DNA of 64,000 nt. Source: Thamnidium elegans. Its lineage: Eukaryota; Mucoromycota; Mucoromycetes; Mucorales; Mucoraceae. Positions 10,401-20,197 of this stretch are shown here, in pieces (within the stretch, counting starts at the first letter, position 1; each line of letters starts with the position of its first letter). The position numbers and the translations under genes are program-made. The DNA is taken from assembly GCA_025201345.1 (NCBI GenBank), contig JAIXMG010000007.1, positions 1,054,001-1,118,000 of the forward strand. Reading direction: 5' to 3'. The notes under the pieces were generated by a model. The model did no database searches and had not been told where the DNA came from. It worked only from the letters and a program-made list of their open reading frames with translations.

Positions 10401-12215
10401 TCATTCAATTTTCCTTCTAGCTTTGTGTCTCCAAGTTGGTGCCGCTCTTGCTTTAAGGGAAGGCGATGCTTCATCCTGGTCTTCATCTTCTTGAATTTTT
10501 CTTTTCATACTTTTCTTTGTTTTTTTCTTATCATTGAGTGTTTGTTTGATTATATCTGCTGTGTTTAATGTGTAATGCTAAAGTACAAAATATATAAATA
10601 TTAGGTTTACCGCCTTCGTTTCTTCTTACTTAACCTTTAAATCAAAGATATGTCCAATGATAGTTTTGCTGTGTTTTTTGAGCTCGGGAACCGTGGATGG
10701 TAGCATGTAAGATTTCAGAGAATTAGCAGCGTACAAATGATTGTCTACAAGGTTTAAAGACATGACATTTGTTTCAAGGCCTAACCATATTAAATTTTTA
10801 GTCATGTAATGAAATGTAAAGAATAAAGCCAAAATTTACCCATTATTTGAATGTTGACTATATTCAAGAGGGCTGCATTTTCTTCATTTATATTTAATTC
10901 CATCACTTTATCACAGATAACTTTTGCTTCAACTAGTAATTTGCTACGATCTGTTTTGATCTTCTTGGAACCAGCATAAGATGCGAATTCAACAGCACAA
11001 ACAGGGTATTCAGCAGCATCGTACAATAGTACGAGCTTTGCATCCAATTTAAAGATTGTAGCGTCATTATCATCCGTAGCTAGTCTTTTTTCTCCCCTAT
11101 GTATATGTAAGCTAATTTTGTTTGTAGACATAAACTCTATATGAAACTTACCAGCGAACGTAGATACCAGTGTTATAAAATAAGACTTCAAAGATGTCAG
11201 CCCAGATCTTAATCATCACATCAGCTTCTGATGGTGTAGGCTTCGACAGGGTGAATATTGAGTTGTGCTTGATCATCTTATCAATGCTAAAAAAAAAATA
11301 CGTTGTCAATCATTCAATTAATGATTTTTATAATAATATAAACTTACATGACACTGATTAATTCATAGCCAGTTTTTTCATTGAATTTTGATGCCTTTCT
11401 TTGACAGTTCTTTGATTTCCAATAACACTCTTCGGTATCACGAGGGTTCTATAATAGCGTTTGTTATACATTTAATACAACTAAATGGTTGTGCTTGATA
11501 CATACCTTGAATATTCTGTCGATCTTTCGTAATGTCGGCCTGGATTCAATCAAATCATTATTGGTTGGAGATGTGGAGAATAAAGCTTTAATTCGGTTCC
11601 AGTCTTCTTTGGAAAATAATAAATGCTGATTTGTTAAACTGCCATGTGTTAAGTCAAGTATGCAGTTGAAGCCGCAGCTTTATCAAAAAAGAAGTCAGTA
11701 TTATTTTTGGCGGTTGAAATCAATTATCTAAACTTACTCCACCAACGCGATATCGGATGGGGTTAACAATTTGTAATTAATGTGCTTCATCATTGCTGCG
11801 CGCTTGATGATAGTTCCGACCGACAAATCATTGTTGTTTATTTTAATACTGTCTTTACCGACATACTATAAAAATGTCAAAAGCTTAATTTGTATTGAAA
11901 AATAATATTTATAAGATATGTTTACCTGTTCGATTTCTTCTATTCTCTTATTGGTTTGATTAGTAGACTCCTCTGTAGAGATGGGAAGAGAGCCGGAGGA
12001 AGAGTGTGTGGCTGAATTGGAAGCTACTGCTTTCTTTTTGTTAACCTGCTCAAGGAAATTTGCTGTTGTTAGGTTGCTAAATATTGATTCTTGAAAAGCT
12101 CTATTTTCTAAGCTTTTTAAATAGTTGTCTTCGTTCTAAGTGAAGCATATATAAAGAAGGCCAATGAGTAATAGAGGAGACACGTTAGTAAATTGAAGAG
12201 TACCTCTTTATTCAT
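10401..12215 (-). CDS. Uncharacterised nine-exon protein, Mucorales-type
   Basis: Exons (minus): 12215-12204, 12135-11926, 11865-11738, 11677-11506, 11448-11348, 11286-11152, 11096-10840, 10780-10635, 10577-10401; 445 aa. All junctions are GT-AG and the joined frame is open. I do not know a named domain. Seen: Ser/Thr-rich N-terminus, EDWNRIKALF, then ADVMIKIWADIFEVLFYNTG (about residues 235-254), then FKLDAKLVLLYDAAEYPVCAVEFASYAG with a following Lys/Asp-rich DRSKLLVEAKVICDKV. The C-terminus is basic (KKKTKKSMKRK ... ARRKIE) and could be a nuclear signal. The D...E...K spacing in the middle is reminiscent of PD-(D/E)XK nuclease folds; this is inference. The gene looks intact inside the TE island, and similar sequences are, from memory, multicopy in Mucorales. 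Confidence 0.65.
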
Positions 12216-12433
12216 TTTGGCTTAAAGAAAAAAGATACACGATTGCATTATAATAAAACCTTCGCTTCCCCAATATTTAAAAAAGGCAATACAAAAAGTG
12301 ACGCGACTTTTTAAATTTGCTACGTCACAACTTTTGAACTTTTTGGATGTAGACTTTTTTTTGTGCATGACGCGCTCGTCAAAACTGCAGTGTTCATGTC
12401 CTTTTCATCAACCTATTGACTCAAATATTTCCA

Positions 12434-12752
12434 GACATAACTATCTCCGATGTTGATGTTTTCTTGGTGATAACCTGCCATCTCCATGACAGTAAACTGG
12501 ATGTCAAGATAACAATTGTGATGGATAGACTCGGATCTTTTGTTTCTTGAGAAAATATTGATGGGAGATAGTTATACTTACCTAGGTCTTGCTTTTCTCT
12601 ATAATGAAGGAGCTTAATCTTTTGACGGTTGGAAAGATGGCTTGAGTTGACTGTCCGCAATATCTGGGGAGTGCCTCCAGTCTTCATTGTAGCTGAAAGC
12701 AGGTAGCCTTTTCTTTTATTGACTCGTGTAAGTATAGTTCAAATGTACGCTG

Positions 12753-12785
<33 letters not shown>

Positions 12786-13134
12786 TAATTTGCGATTTTT
12801 TGTGGTTATGAATGAAGTATAACTATCTCTGATGTTGATGTTTTCTTGGTGATAACCTGCCATCTCCATGACAGTAAACTGGATGTCAAGATAACAATTG
12901 TGATGGATAGACTCGGATCTTTTGTTTCTTGAGAAAATATTGATGGGAGATAGTTATACTTACCTAGGTCTTGCTTTTCTCTATAATGAAGGAGCTTAAT
13001 CTTTTGACGGTTGGAAAGATGGCTTGAGTTGACTGTCCGCAATATCTGGGGAGTGCCTCCAGTCTTCATTGTAGCTGAAAGCAGGTAGCCTTTTCTTTTA
13101 TTGACTCGTGTAAGTATAGTTCAAATGTACGCTG

Positions 13135-13168
<34 letters not shown>

Positions 13169-13517
13169 TAATTTGCGATTTTTTGTGGTTATGAATGAAG
13201 TATAACTATCTCTGATGTTGATGTTTTCTTGGTGATAACCTGCCATCTCCATGACAGTAAACTGGATGTCAAGATAACAATTGTGATGGATAGACTCGGA
13301 TCTTTTGTTTCTTGAGAAAATATTGATGGGAGATAGTTATACTTACCTAGGTCTTGCTTTTCTCTATAATGAAGGAGCTTAATCTTTTGACGGTTGGAAA
13401 GATGGCTTGAGTTGACTGTCCGCAATATCTGGGGAGTGCCTCCAGTCTTCATTGTAGCTGAAAGCAGGTAGCCTTTTCTTTTATTGACTCGTGTAAGTAT
13501 AGTTCAAATGTACGCTG

Positions 13518-13552
<35 letters not shown>

Positions 13553-13901
13553 TAATTTGCGATTTTTTGTGGTTATGAATGAAGTATAACTATCTCTGAT
13601 GTTGATGTTTTCTTGGTGATAACCTGCCATCTCCATGACAGTAAACTGGATGTCAAGATAACAATTGTGATGGATAGACTCGGATCTTTTGTTTCTTGAG
13701 AGAATATTGATGGGAGATAGTTATACTTACCTAGGTCTTGCTTTTCTCTATAATGAAGGAGCTTAATCTTTTGACGGTTGGAAAGATGGCTTGAGTTGAC
13801 TGTCCGCAATATCTGGGGAGTGCCTCCAGTCTTCATTGTAGCTGAAAGCAGGTAGCCTTTTCTTTTATTGACTCGTGTAAGTATAGTTCAAATGTACGCT
13901 G

Positions 13902-13935
<34 letters not shown>

Positions 13936-14102
13936 TAATTTGCGATTTTTTGTGGTTATGAATGAAGTATAACTATCTCTGATGTTGATGTTTTCTTGGT
14001 GATAACCTGCCATCTCCATGACAGTAAACTGGATGTCAAGATAACAATTGTGATGGATAGACTCGGATCTTTTGTTTCTTGAGAGAATATTGATGGGAGA
14101 TA
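12434..14102. repeat. Five-copy ~383-bp tandem repeat array with 28-30-nt poly-T spacers
   Basis: The landmark gatgttgatg recurs at 12449, 12831, 13214, 13598 and 13981 (spacing 382-384). Copies are nearly identical; length differences sit in the poly-T run closing each unit. On the minus strand each of the first four units holds an 87-88-codon frame starting MKTGGTPQILRTVNSSHLSN, crossed by intron-like signals (G|GTAAGTATA ... CATCCAG|). The ATG for this frame lies near 12687, 13069, 13452 and 13836. Each unit also contains a 15-bp inverted pair AAGTATAACTATCTC / GAGATAGTTATACTT about 117 bp apart. Copy five stops at the second arm and is fused to transposase-tail sequence at 14103. Probably amplified from part of a transposon; no function can be assigned. 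Confidence 0.85.
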
Positions 14103-14105
14103 GCT

Positions 14106-14372
14106 ATGCCTATGGATAATGCCCCGATCTATTCTCCTGACGCTGTTGACCCCACCATCTTAGAGAGGGGTTATATACCATTATACGTTCCTCCTTATTC
14201 GCCTGAAGTCAATCCTATCGAGATGTTTTGGAAAGTGTCAAAGGCCCGAATCAGAAGAAATGAATTAATAAATGCAAAAGGCAGCGAGGATGTTCCTGTA
14301 GAACACATACAAAACTTCATCCAGCACTCGATCGATGTATTCCCTAAATGCTTGAATAAAGAATCTTTGTAA
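14106..14372 (+). pseudogene. C-terminal DDE fragment of Tc1/IS630-type transposase (left copy)
   Basis: Open frame of 88 codons beginning MPMDNAPIYSPDAVD, then ILERGY and VPPYSPEVNPIEMFWKVSK. The DNAP box (second catalytic Asp) and PPYSPxxNPIE box (third catalytic acid) are the hallmarks of Tc1/IS630 DDE transposases. Only the last quarter of the enzyme is present, joined directly to the tandem array. The reading frame is intact despite truncation. 14126-14378 is duplicated inverted at 16576-16828. Confidence 0.85.
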
Positions 14373-14378
14373 TCATTT

Positions 14379-14736
14379 CTTAAAAGTGGGCAATTTATTC
14401 TCGAAATGCTAGACAAATTAGTTTCAAACACTTGGCCAAATTAGTCTCAAATTTTTTTTGGCAATTTAACCTTACTCAACCGTCCAAAATTATTCAAAAA
14501 AGTGGGCGGTGTTTTCAAACATCCGGTAAATTGAGAGTGGAAGCATAGTAGATGTTACCAATGTTATCTTCCTGAAGGAATCCGTGCTATAAATCATATG
14601 AAAACTAGATTTGACAGTAATGTATATACTGGTGTGCTTGGCCTTACAAATTTTTTGAGTGACATGAATTCTGTAATTCATAGTTTAAAATGGAGCTGTT
14701 ACACCCTGTGATAAAATGCCATCAACGATGATGATA
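14379..14736. other. Non-coding stretch before the mariner
   Basis: No gene supported. Contains a short direct repeat (caaattagtttcaaa and caaattagtctcaaa, near 14410-14450) and a GTGGGC motif twice (14388, 14501). It is the left target flank of the mariner, so it was originally contiguous with 16065 onward. Confidence 0.4.
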
Positions 14737-16062
14737 CAATGACTGTAAATGTATCTGAGAAGAATGTAACTTTTTTAACTTTTATTCACCCATATAATAG
14801 CGTAATAATTATGCCATTTTCGGAAATTATTAACACATCATCTAAGAGGTCTAACCTTCATCATGAAAAAAAAAGCCGAGTACGATATGTTTATAAAAGG
14901 CCGCATTGTTGGAAAATGGGAGTCAGGTACCACAATTCCGGATATTGCGAGACAATTAAACATACTATATAGCTCTGTTTATGGAATCATTCAAAAATGG
15001 AAAACTAAGGAGACTGTGGAGTCTGCTCCACGTTGTGGTGGTCCAAAAAAGTAAAACCGATCAATTTGAGAGCTTTAGAAAGGTATATCCGCCGTGAACC
15101 CTTCGCGACTTATAACCAAATATTGCAACATTTGAATCTTGCAGGAATAGAGATATCTCGTTCCACTTTAAAGTCAAAGCTTAAGGATATGGGCTATAGG
15201 CCTTGTATACCTTCTCCAAAACCATTTTTAAACGATACCCATAAAAAAAAGAAGACTGCAATGGGCCAGAGAGAAGATAAATTGGTCGTGGGAGGACTGG
15301 AGACGTGTAATTTAGTCAGACGTGTCCCGATACTTACTAAAAGCAGGAATGCAAGCTGATAGAGTCATGAGAAAAGTTGGTCAGAGGTACGATGATGATA
15401 AAATTAAAAAAACAAATAACTACGGAAAGGAATCCGTCATGATTTGGGGCTGTTTTTGGGCAGGTGGAGTCGGGCCTCTGATCATGTTGGATAGTAATGT
15501 TAATCAGGACGTTTACGTCCAATGTTTGAGTGACAACTTTCTTCCTTGGTTCGAGGAATTGGAGAATAAATCCTTTATTTTTTAAGACGGTGCTACCTAT
15601 CACACTGGCGAGTATGCAGCTTGGTATAAAAGAAGGTGTTGTATCGAAAGGTTTGACTTTTGGCCGGCCCAAAGTCCTAATTTAAATCTGATTGAGTATG
15701 TCTGGACTCATTTGGAGAAAAATGCTTGCCAAAAGAAAGACTCCAGCTAGAAATATTGAGTAATTGAAGGCTTGTCTTCAAGATGAGTGGAGGAAACTTG
15801 ATCTTTCGTATCTAAAAGGTTTGGTCGAAAGTATGTCTAGAAGGTATCAGGCTGTTATAGACGCGAAAGGGTCAAATACTCGATATTGATTTTTTTATTT
15901 TATTTTTTATTAAAATAATAAACACATTTTAAAGTAACAATATACGAGTTTTGGTAACCATAGAGCACCCTTTTTCTAATACTTCTATGCCATCAATTTT
16001 AAAGACTTAATTTCGGGAATTAAAATACCACAAAATCTTCTCAGATACATTGACTGTCACTG
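14737..16062 (+). mobile_element. mariner/Tc1 element, 1,326 bp, with TIRs and TA target duplication
   Basis: Left end CAATGACTGTAAATGTATCT; the reverse complement of the right end reads CAGTGACAGTCAATGTATCT, both continuing GAGAAGA. TA flanks both sides (14735-14736, 16063-16064). The inside carries a decayed transposase: HTH region from 14863 (MKKKAEYDMFIKGRIVGKW, IARQLNILYSSVYGIIQKW), a second helix region from about 15055 (RREPFATYNQILQHLNLAG), then DDE pieces SVMIWGCFWAGG, DGATYHTGEYAAWY (after an in-frame stop at about 15583-15585) and WPAQSPNLNLIEYVW. At least two frameshifts and several stops: inactive. Size is typical of mariner. Confidence 0.9.
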
Positions 16063-16071
16063 TATTTGATA

Positions 16072-16482
16072 ATGAACATGAAGTCAAGTGTTTTATTATA
16101 TTATATTATTAGTTTATCAAACTTCTTTGTCACCGTTTATTCAAATGGTCAACAAGACGTAAATAATTGTCGTAAAGCATGCAGCACTGATTTTTTAACA
16201 AAATTAGTTAATTTGTTAAACATTGAGTTTACTAATGAAGATTACGTAAATTTGAACTCTTATTGGACTACCTGTCAATACAGATGTTACAGATGCAGTC
16301 TGAATGTAGGTATTCAAGATATGGTCGAACTGGAAGAGTGTCTGGAACCTCAGAAAATAAACACCCCTTTTTCTACAACCAAAATAGCTACAACCATATA
16401 TCATATCGATCAAGCACTAGAAAACTGTTATAATGAATGGGATGTCGCTAACAGTGAAAACGATATTGACTCCGTATTTTAA
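16072..16482 (+). CDS. Small secreted cysteine-rich protein, unknown
   Basis: 136 aa from ATG 16072. The first ~25 residues (MNMKSSVLLYYIISLSNFFV...) look like a cleavable signal peptide with a likely cut near VYS-NG. The mature part has seven cysteines, clustered as NNCRKAC and TTCQYRCYRC, then EEC and ENC, and is acidic at the C-terminus. No family recognised. Its ATG lies only 8 bp beyond the mariner's right TA, so the original upstream region now lies 1.3 kb away beyond 14735 and expression is doubtful. It sits between the two inverted transposase tails. It could be an effector-like secreted protein or cargo of the disrupted element. Confidence 0.5.
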   Translation: MNMKSSVLLYYIISLSNFFVTVYSNGQQDVNNCRKACSTDFLTKLVNLLNIEFTNEDYVNLNSYWTTCQYRCYRCSLNVGIQDMVELEECLEPQKINTPFSTTKIATTIYHIDQALENCYNEWDVANSENDIDSVF

Positions 16483-16575
16483 TTCTGTTGTATAAATAGA
16501 TCTTTATGTTAGATCACCCCCTTAAAATTAATGAACCGACATGTGGTTTTAATAAAATAATTTGACCAAATCTTA

Positions 16576-16828
16576 AAATGATTACAAAAGTTCTTTATTC
16601 AAGCATTTAGGGAATACATCGATCGAGTGCTGGATGAAGTTTTGTATGTGTTCTACAGGAACATCCTCGCTGCCTTTTGCATTTATTAATTCATTTCTTC
16701 TGATTCGGGCCTTTGACACTTTCCAAAACATCTCGATAGGATTGACTTCAGGCGAATAAGGAGGAACGTATAATGGTATATAACCCCTCTCTAAGATGGT
16801 GGGGTCAACAGCATCAGGAGAATAGATC
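16576..16828 (-). pseudogene. Inverted copy of the DDE transposase C-terminus (right copy)
   Basis: On the minus strand this repeats 14126-14378 almost base for base over 253 bp, same length, with only a handful of substitutions (e.g. GACGC/GATGC near the start, GAATCTTTG/GAACTTTTG near the end). The frame runs IYSPDAVDPTILERGY ... NPIEMFWKVSK. The DNAP motif is lost because homology begins just after it. Homology stops abruptly on both sides, which suggests duplication by rearrangement rather than two independent insertions. Confidence 0.85.
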
Positions 16829-17242
16829 ATCATGTTATTATATAGTGCTCATGTGAATGATCATGTCGTGATGTATCTTTTTGAGTCAATAGTTGCAATG
16901 AAGGCAATTGTGGTATTTAACTAAACACTTACGCAAGATATCACTCCAAACATATCTGAGGCGGTTACACAACAACCCTGGTTCTTAAACTCAAATTATT
17001 TCTACACTAATTCATTATGTAATAACAGGTAAGTTTTTTTTTTATTTTTATTTACTTTGTGACAACTATTTGAAAAACGGGACGCCGGACACAAAGTAGT
17101 AAATCAGGAATAGGATATTACAGCGCAATTTCAAAGTGTCTACAGCTTTTTGTGCCTGTTTATTGAAAAGCGGGACGCCATCGATTTTATTTGAAGAAAA
17201 AAAAAAAAAAAGGTGCATACTATTGAAAAAAATAAAGAAAGA

Positions 17243-17269
<27 letters not shown>
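16829..17269. other. Intergenic with poly-T
   Basis: No gene supported. Two similar segments around 17061-17085 and 17161-17180 share ttgaaaa-cgggacgcc. A T run of about 27 precedes the UBC9 stop codon. Confidence 0.4.
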
Positions 17270-17273
<4 letters not shown>

Positions 17274-18070
17274 GTTCTATTAAGGGCAGCTTGTTCTCTT
17301 ACTCTTCTTTCGTATTCCTTTTTATCCTTACTATTAAATCAGATTTTTTCAGTTAGACATGTAACACTATTTAATTGCACGTATATATAATTACCGGAAA
17401 AGCATATATGCATCTTGTTGGGCAGGACTTTCAGGGTTAGGGTCGTTCAACAAGTCTTGCACACCCAAAAGAATCTATTTCAGCCTATTTAACTTCGCGC
17501 ACATACACACACACACACATTTATATATATATCTTACCTGCTTGACAGTAATTGCAGGTTTCCAACCCTCATCTTCGTTCAAAATAGATAGGCAAACAGT
17601 CCCAGAAGGATAAACATTAGGATGGAATAAAGGTGGTGTGAATTTACACTTGGGTGGTTTGCTAGGATAGTCTAATGATATATTTAATTTTTTACAAATG
17701 TATTGCTTTCTATAATACCATTTACCTTCTGGAAATATCATGACAAGTTTAAAAGTAGCCTTTTCCCAAGGTGTCTAATAATATAATACAAATTATTTAA
17801 TACTAGTATATGTATATATATTTTTTTTATTATATAAAAAAAACACGTTTCTCTTTACGTCGTCTTTGCCAGGAATACCACATGTCCAGTTCATTAAATC
17901 AAGCGAACTATCAGAGTTTCTTCCAGGACGTGCCCAGAAACCCTATAATTAATGTAAAATGTAAGTTGTCATTGTTGTTAAATAAAAGCAAATACTTTTA
18001 CATGTGGATGGTCTTTTCTCCATTGTTTTCTCTCTTCCATTAATCGACTGCGCGCAATACCAGTACTCAT
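17270..18070 (-). CDS. UBC9: SUMO-conjugating enzyme UBC9 (E2)
   Basis: Six exons (minus): 18070-18002, 17942-17859, 17774-17726, 17671-17538, 17474-17395, 17330-17270; 158 aa, matching the usual 157-158. Seen: start [20 protein letters not shown], then [13 protein letters not shown] (the E2 N-terminal core), [19 protein letters not shown] and TVCLSIL, which contains the catalytic Cys (about residue 93) after the HPN motif, and [19 protein letters not shown]. Known: Ubc9 accepts SUMO from the E1 (Aos1-Uba2) and passes it to substrate lysines; it acts mostly in the nucleus. One intron contains a (TG)n run. MPC2 lies 310 bp upstream on the same strand. Confidence 0.96.
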
Positions 18071-18380
18071 GTCCTATATATAATGCTATTAAACTTGTAT
18101 AAAAAAAAAATAAAAAAAGCAAAAAATAAAAAAGTGGAAAAAAAAAATGATGTATACTTTAGACAAACCAAGTCACGCTATTTGATTTTATTTTTGGTGA
18201 ATGGTTGCCATAACAAAATGAAATAACATTGTGTGTTGTTACTCTTATTACATGTAGTGTGAAAAGGTCAATTTTATTAATTGAATAATGGCAAGAAAAA
18301 AAAAAAAAAAAAAAAGAAGAGATCAATGCATTATAACTCCCACAGTATGTAACAGGAGAAAGCCTTTATTATTATTAAGG

Positions 18381-18929
18381 TTAAGCCGAAACAGCCTTTT
18401 GTGTGAGAAGGGTATCTGGTGCCTTGATTGTTTGACGATGACTTTTTTTTTTAATACTGTTAAAAAAACAAGGAAAGAAAAAGGTTTGTATTAAATAACA
18501 TTTACTTACTTTAATATACGCATTACTTGAGTTGTGCCTATTAAAAATACAGAGAAGTTTACAGCAGAAACAAGTCTATTGACTGGTGTGATGACAAAAC
18601 CATATCTAGTCCAAATCAATCCACTCACTCCTAAAGCTGTTATTTACAGTAAGTTTCCGATAGATATGTATATATATATATATATATATTATAACGTACA
18701 AAGGTTTTGTGATAGACTTAATTGATCAGCAGGTTTTTGCAAATCACTTAAACCTGCAATGACAAGTCCCTATAATATATGTACTGCATGAAAAAAAAAG
18801 AGCATAAATTTCGGTAGTATATCCATTCCTTACCCATTTAAAAGCAGGTGCCCAAAAATGAATTGTCTTTGGTCCAGCAGGAGAATTCAAAAACCTAGTA
18901 AATAAAGACGGTGCTGTAACTGAAGACAT
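18381..18929 (-). CDS. MPC2: Mitochondrial pyruvate carrier subunit 2
   Basis: Four exons (minus): 18929-18834, 18769-18700, 18636-18510, 18456-18381; 122 aa. Seen: SPAGPKTIHFWAPAFKWGLV, AGLSDLQKPADQLSLSQN, GLIWTRYGFVITPVN and LVSAVNFSVFLIGTTQ. These are the conserved MPC2 blocks (HPAGPKTxFFWAPxxKWxLV ... WxRYxxVIxPxN). Two to three membrane segments. Known: MPC1-MPC2 heterodimers in the inner mitochondrial membrane import pyruvate. One intron holds a (TA)n run. Start is the first ATG, and the length fits the family (about 110-140 aa). Confidence 0.94.
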
Positions 18930-19183
18930 TCTTCTTCTTTTTTTTTTTTTTTTGAAATAAAGAAAAAAGAAGAAAAAAGAAAGTGTGAGAAAAATTATGA
19001 ATAAAACCGAGAAATTTCCAGTGTGTAACTCTTTTTTTTTTCCCCTCCCCGAGGATATAACAATTTCCTTATATGTTCATTTATATATATATAATCACGT
19101 CAATTGACATTTTCTGTGCAAATACTCTTACTACTTTACCCAGGAAAGTCAATAGTATTAGCAGATATATATATATATATATA

Positions 19184-20195
19184 ACTCCGCCGACTGGAGT
19201 TTCGTAAATCATTATTTCCTAGTAAACTCAACATGCCAACTTCAAAATCTGTTAAATACACCGCTGGACCATATAATAAGCGTGAAGACGGAAAATATTA
19301 GGGTATTTTTTATCTTAAAAAAGCAGGACTTACTTTGACTTCCATCGCTCAGGTTGTCAATCGTATTGAAAAAAGAGATACACCTATGCCAGTCAAAGCA
19401 CCTGGACCATCTGTAATAATAGAAGATAGGTCAGAAAGATTTTTAAGGGACGTGATAAGAAGGGATCCTTTTGCTTCTTACAAAGATCTGCAGACGTAAT
19501 TTACCCGCATAGACATCAACGTTTGCAGAAACACGGTAATCGCTGCTGTCAAGCGTCAAGACTTTCATTCTTTTCGGGCAGCATCTAAGCCAAAGCTTAC
19601 TCTAAAGCACAAGGAGGCTAGACCCCGTTGGGCTCTAGAACGAGTAAATTGGACCGACGAACAATGGACAACGTTGTTTGGTCTGATGAATCTCGTTTCT
19701 TCATCAATAGCAACTTCTGCGGACGTAGAGTACTTTGCAAGTCTGGAGAAAGGTACAAGGAGGAGTACTGCAACCAAACTCAGAAATCGGGTGACGGTGG
19801 TATTATGATTTGGGCTGTTTTTGGGGTGGGGGTTTTGGTCCAATTGTTACCATAGATGGCAATATGAATCAAGACTCTTATATCAATACTTTGGCGGGGA
19901 AATTTCATTATTGGTACAAAGATATAATAGAGAAGGCTTGACACCGAGTTTGCCCAGCGTCTAGTAGCCAGCATGGGCAGACGGTGTCAAGCGGTTATAG
20001 ACGCTAAAGGTGGACCAACAAAATATTAGTTTATTTTTATTTTTATTCTAATAAAAGCATCAAAATTATCATAACATTTAGATGAAGCGTCTATCATATT
20101 TATAGAGGTAGCAATCGCTTTAAGAAAATACGTATATAATTTCCCTCAAACAAAAAAATAAATAAACTTTTACGAAATTCCAGTCTGTGGAGCTG
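19184..20195 (+). mobile_element. Second Tc1/mariner-like copy, internally deleted
   Basis: Left end after TA (19182-19183) reads ACTCCGCCGACTGGAGTTTC; the reverse complement of the right end (before TA at 20196-20197) reads CAGCTCCACAGACTGGAATT, both continuing TTCGTAAA. Transposase from 19233: MPTSKSVKYTAGPYNKRED, stop, then IRRDPFASYKDLQT, stop, then NVVWSDESRFFINSNFCGRR (first catalytic Asp region), GIMIWAVFG, frameshift, DGNMNQDSYINTLAGKFHYW. It then skips the second Asp and the PPYSP-NPIE region and ends FAQRLVASMGRRCQAVIDAK. Dead copy, about 1.0 kb against 1.3 kb expected. The family is related to but distinct from 14737-16062 (both end with a QAVIDAKG-like tail). Confidence 0.85.
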
Positions 20196-20197
20196 TA

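Noticed and set aside
12421..13836. Treating the repeated 87-88-codon frames in the array as real genes
   Set aside because: They read through splice-like signals and exist only because the unit is tandemly copied; no known domain. Annotated as repeat instead.
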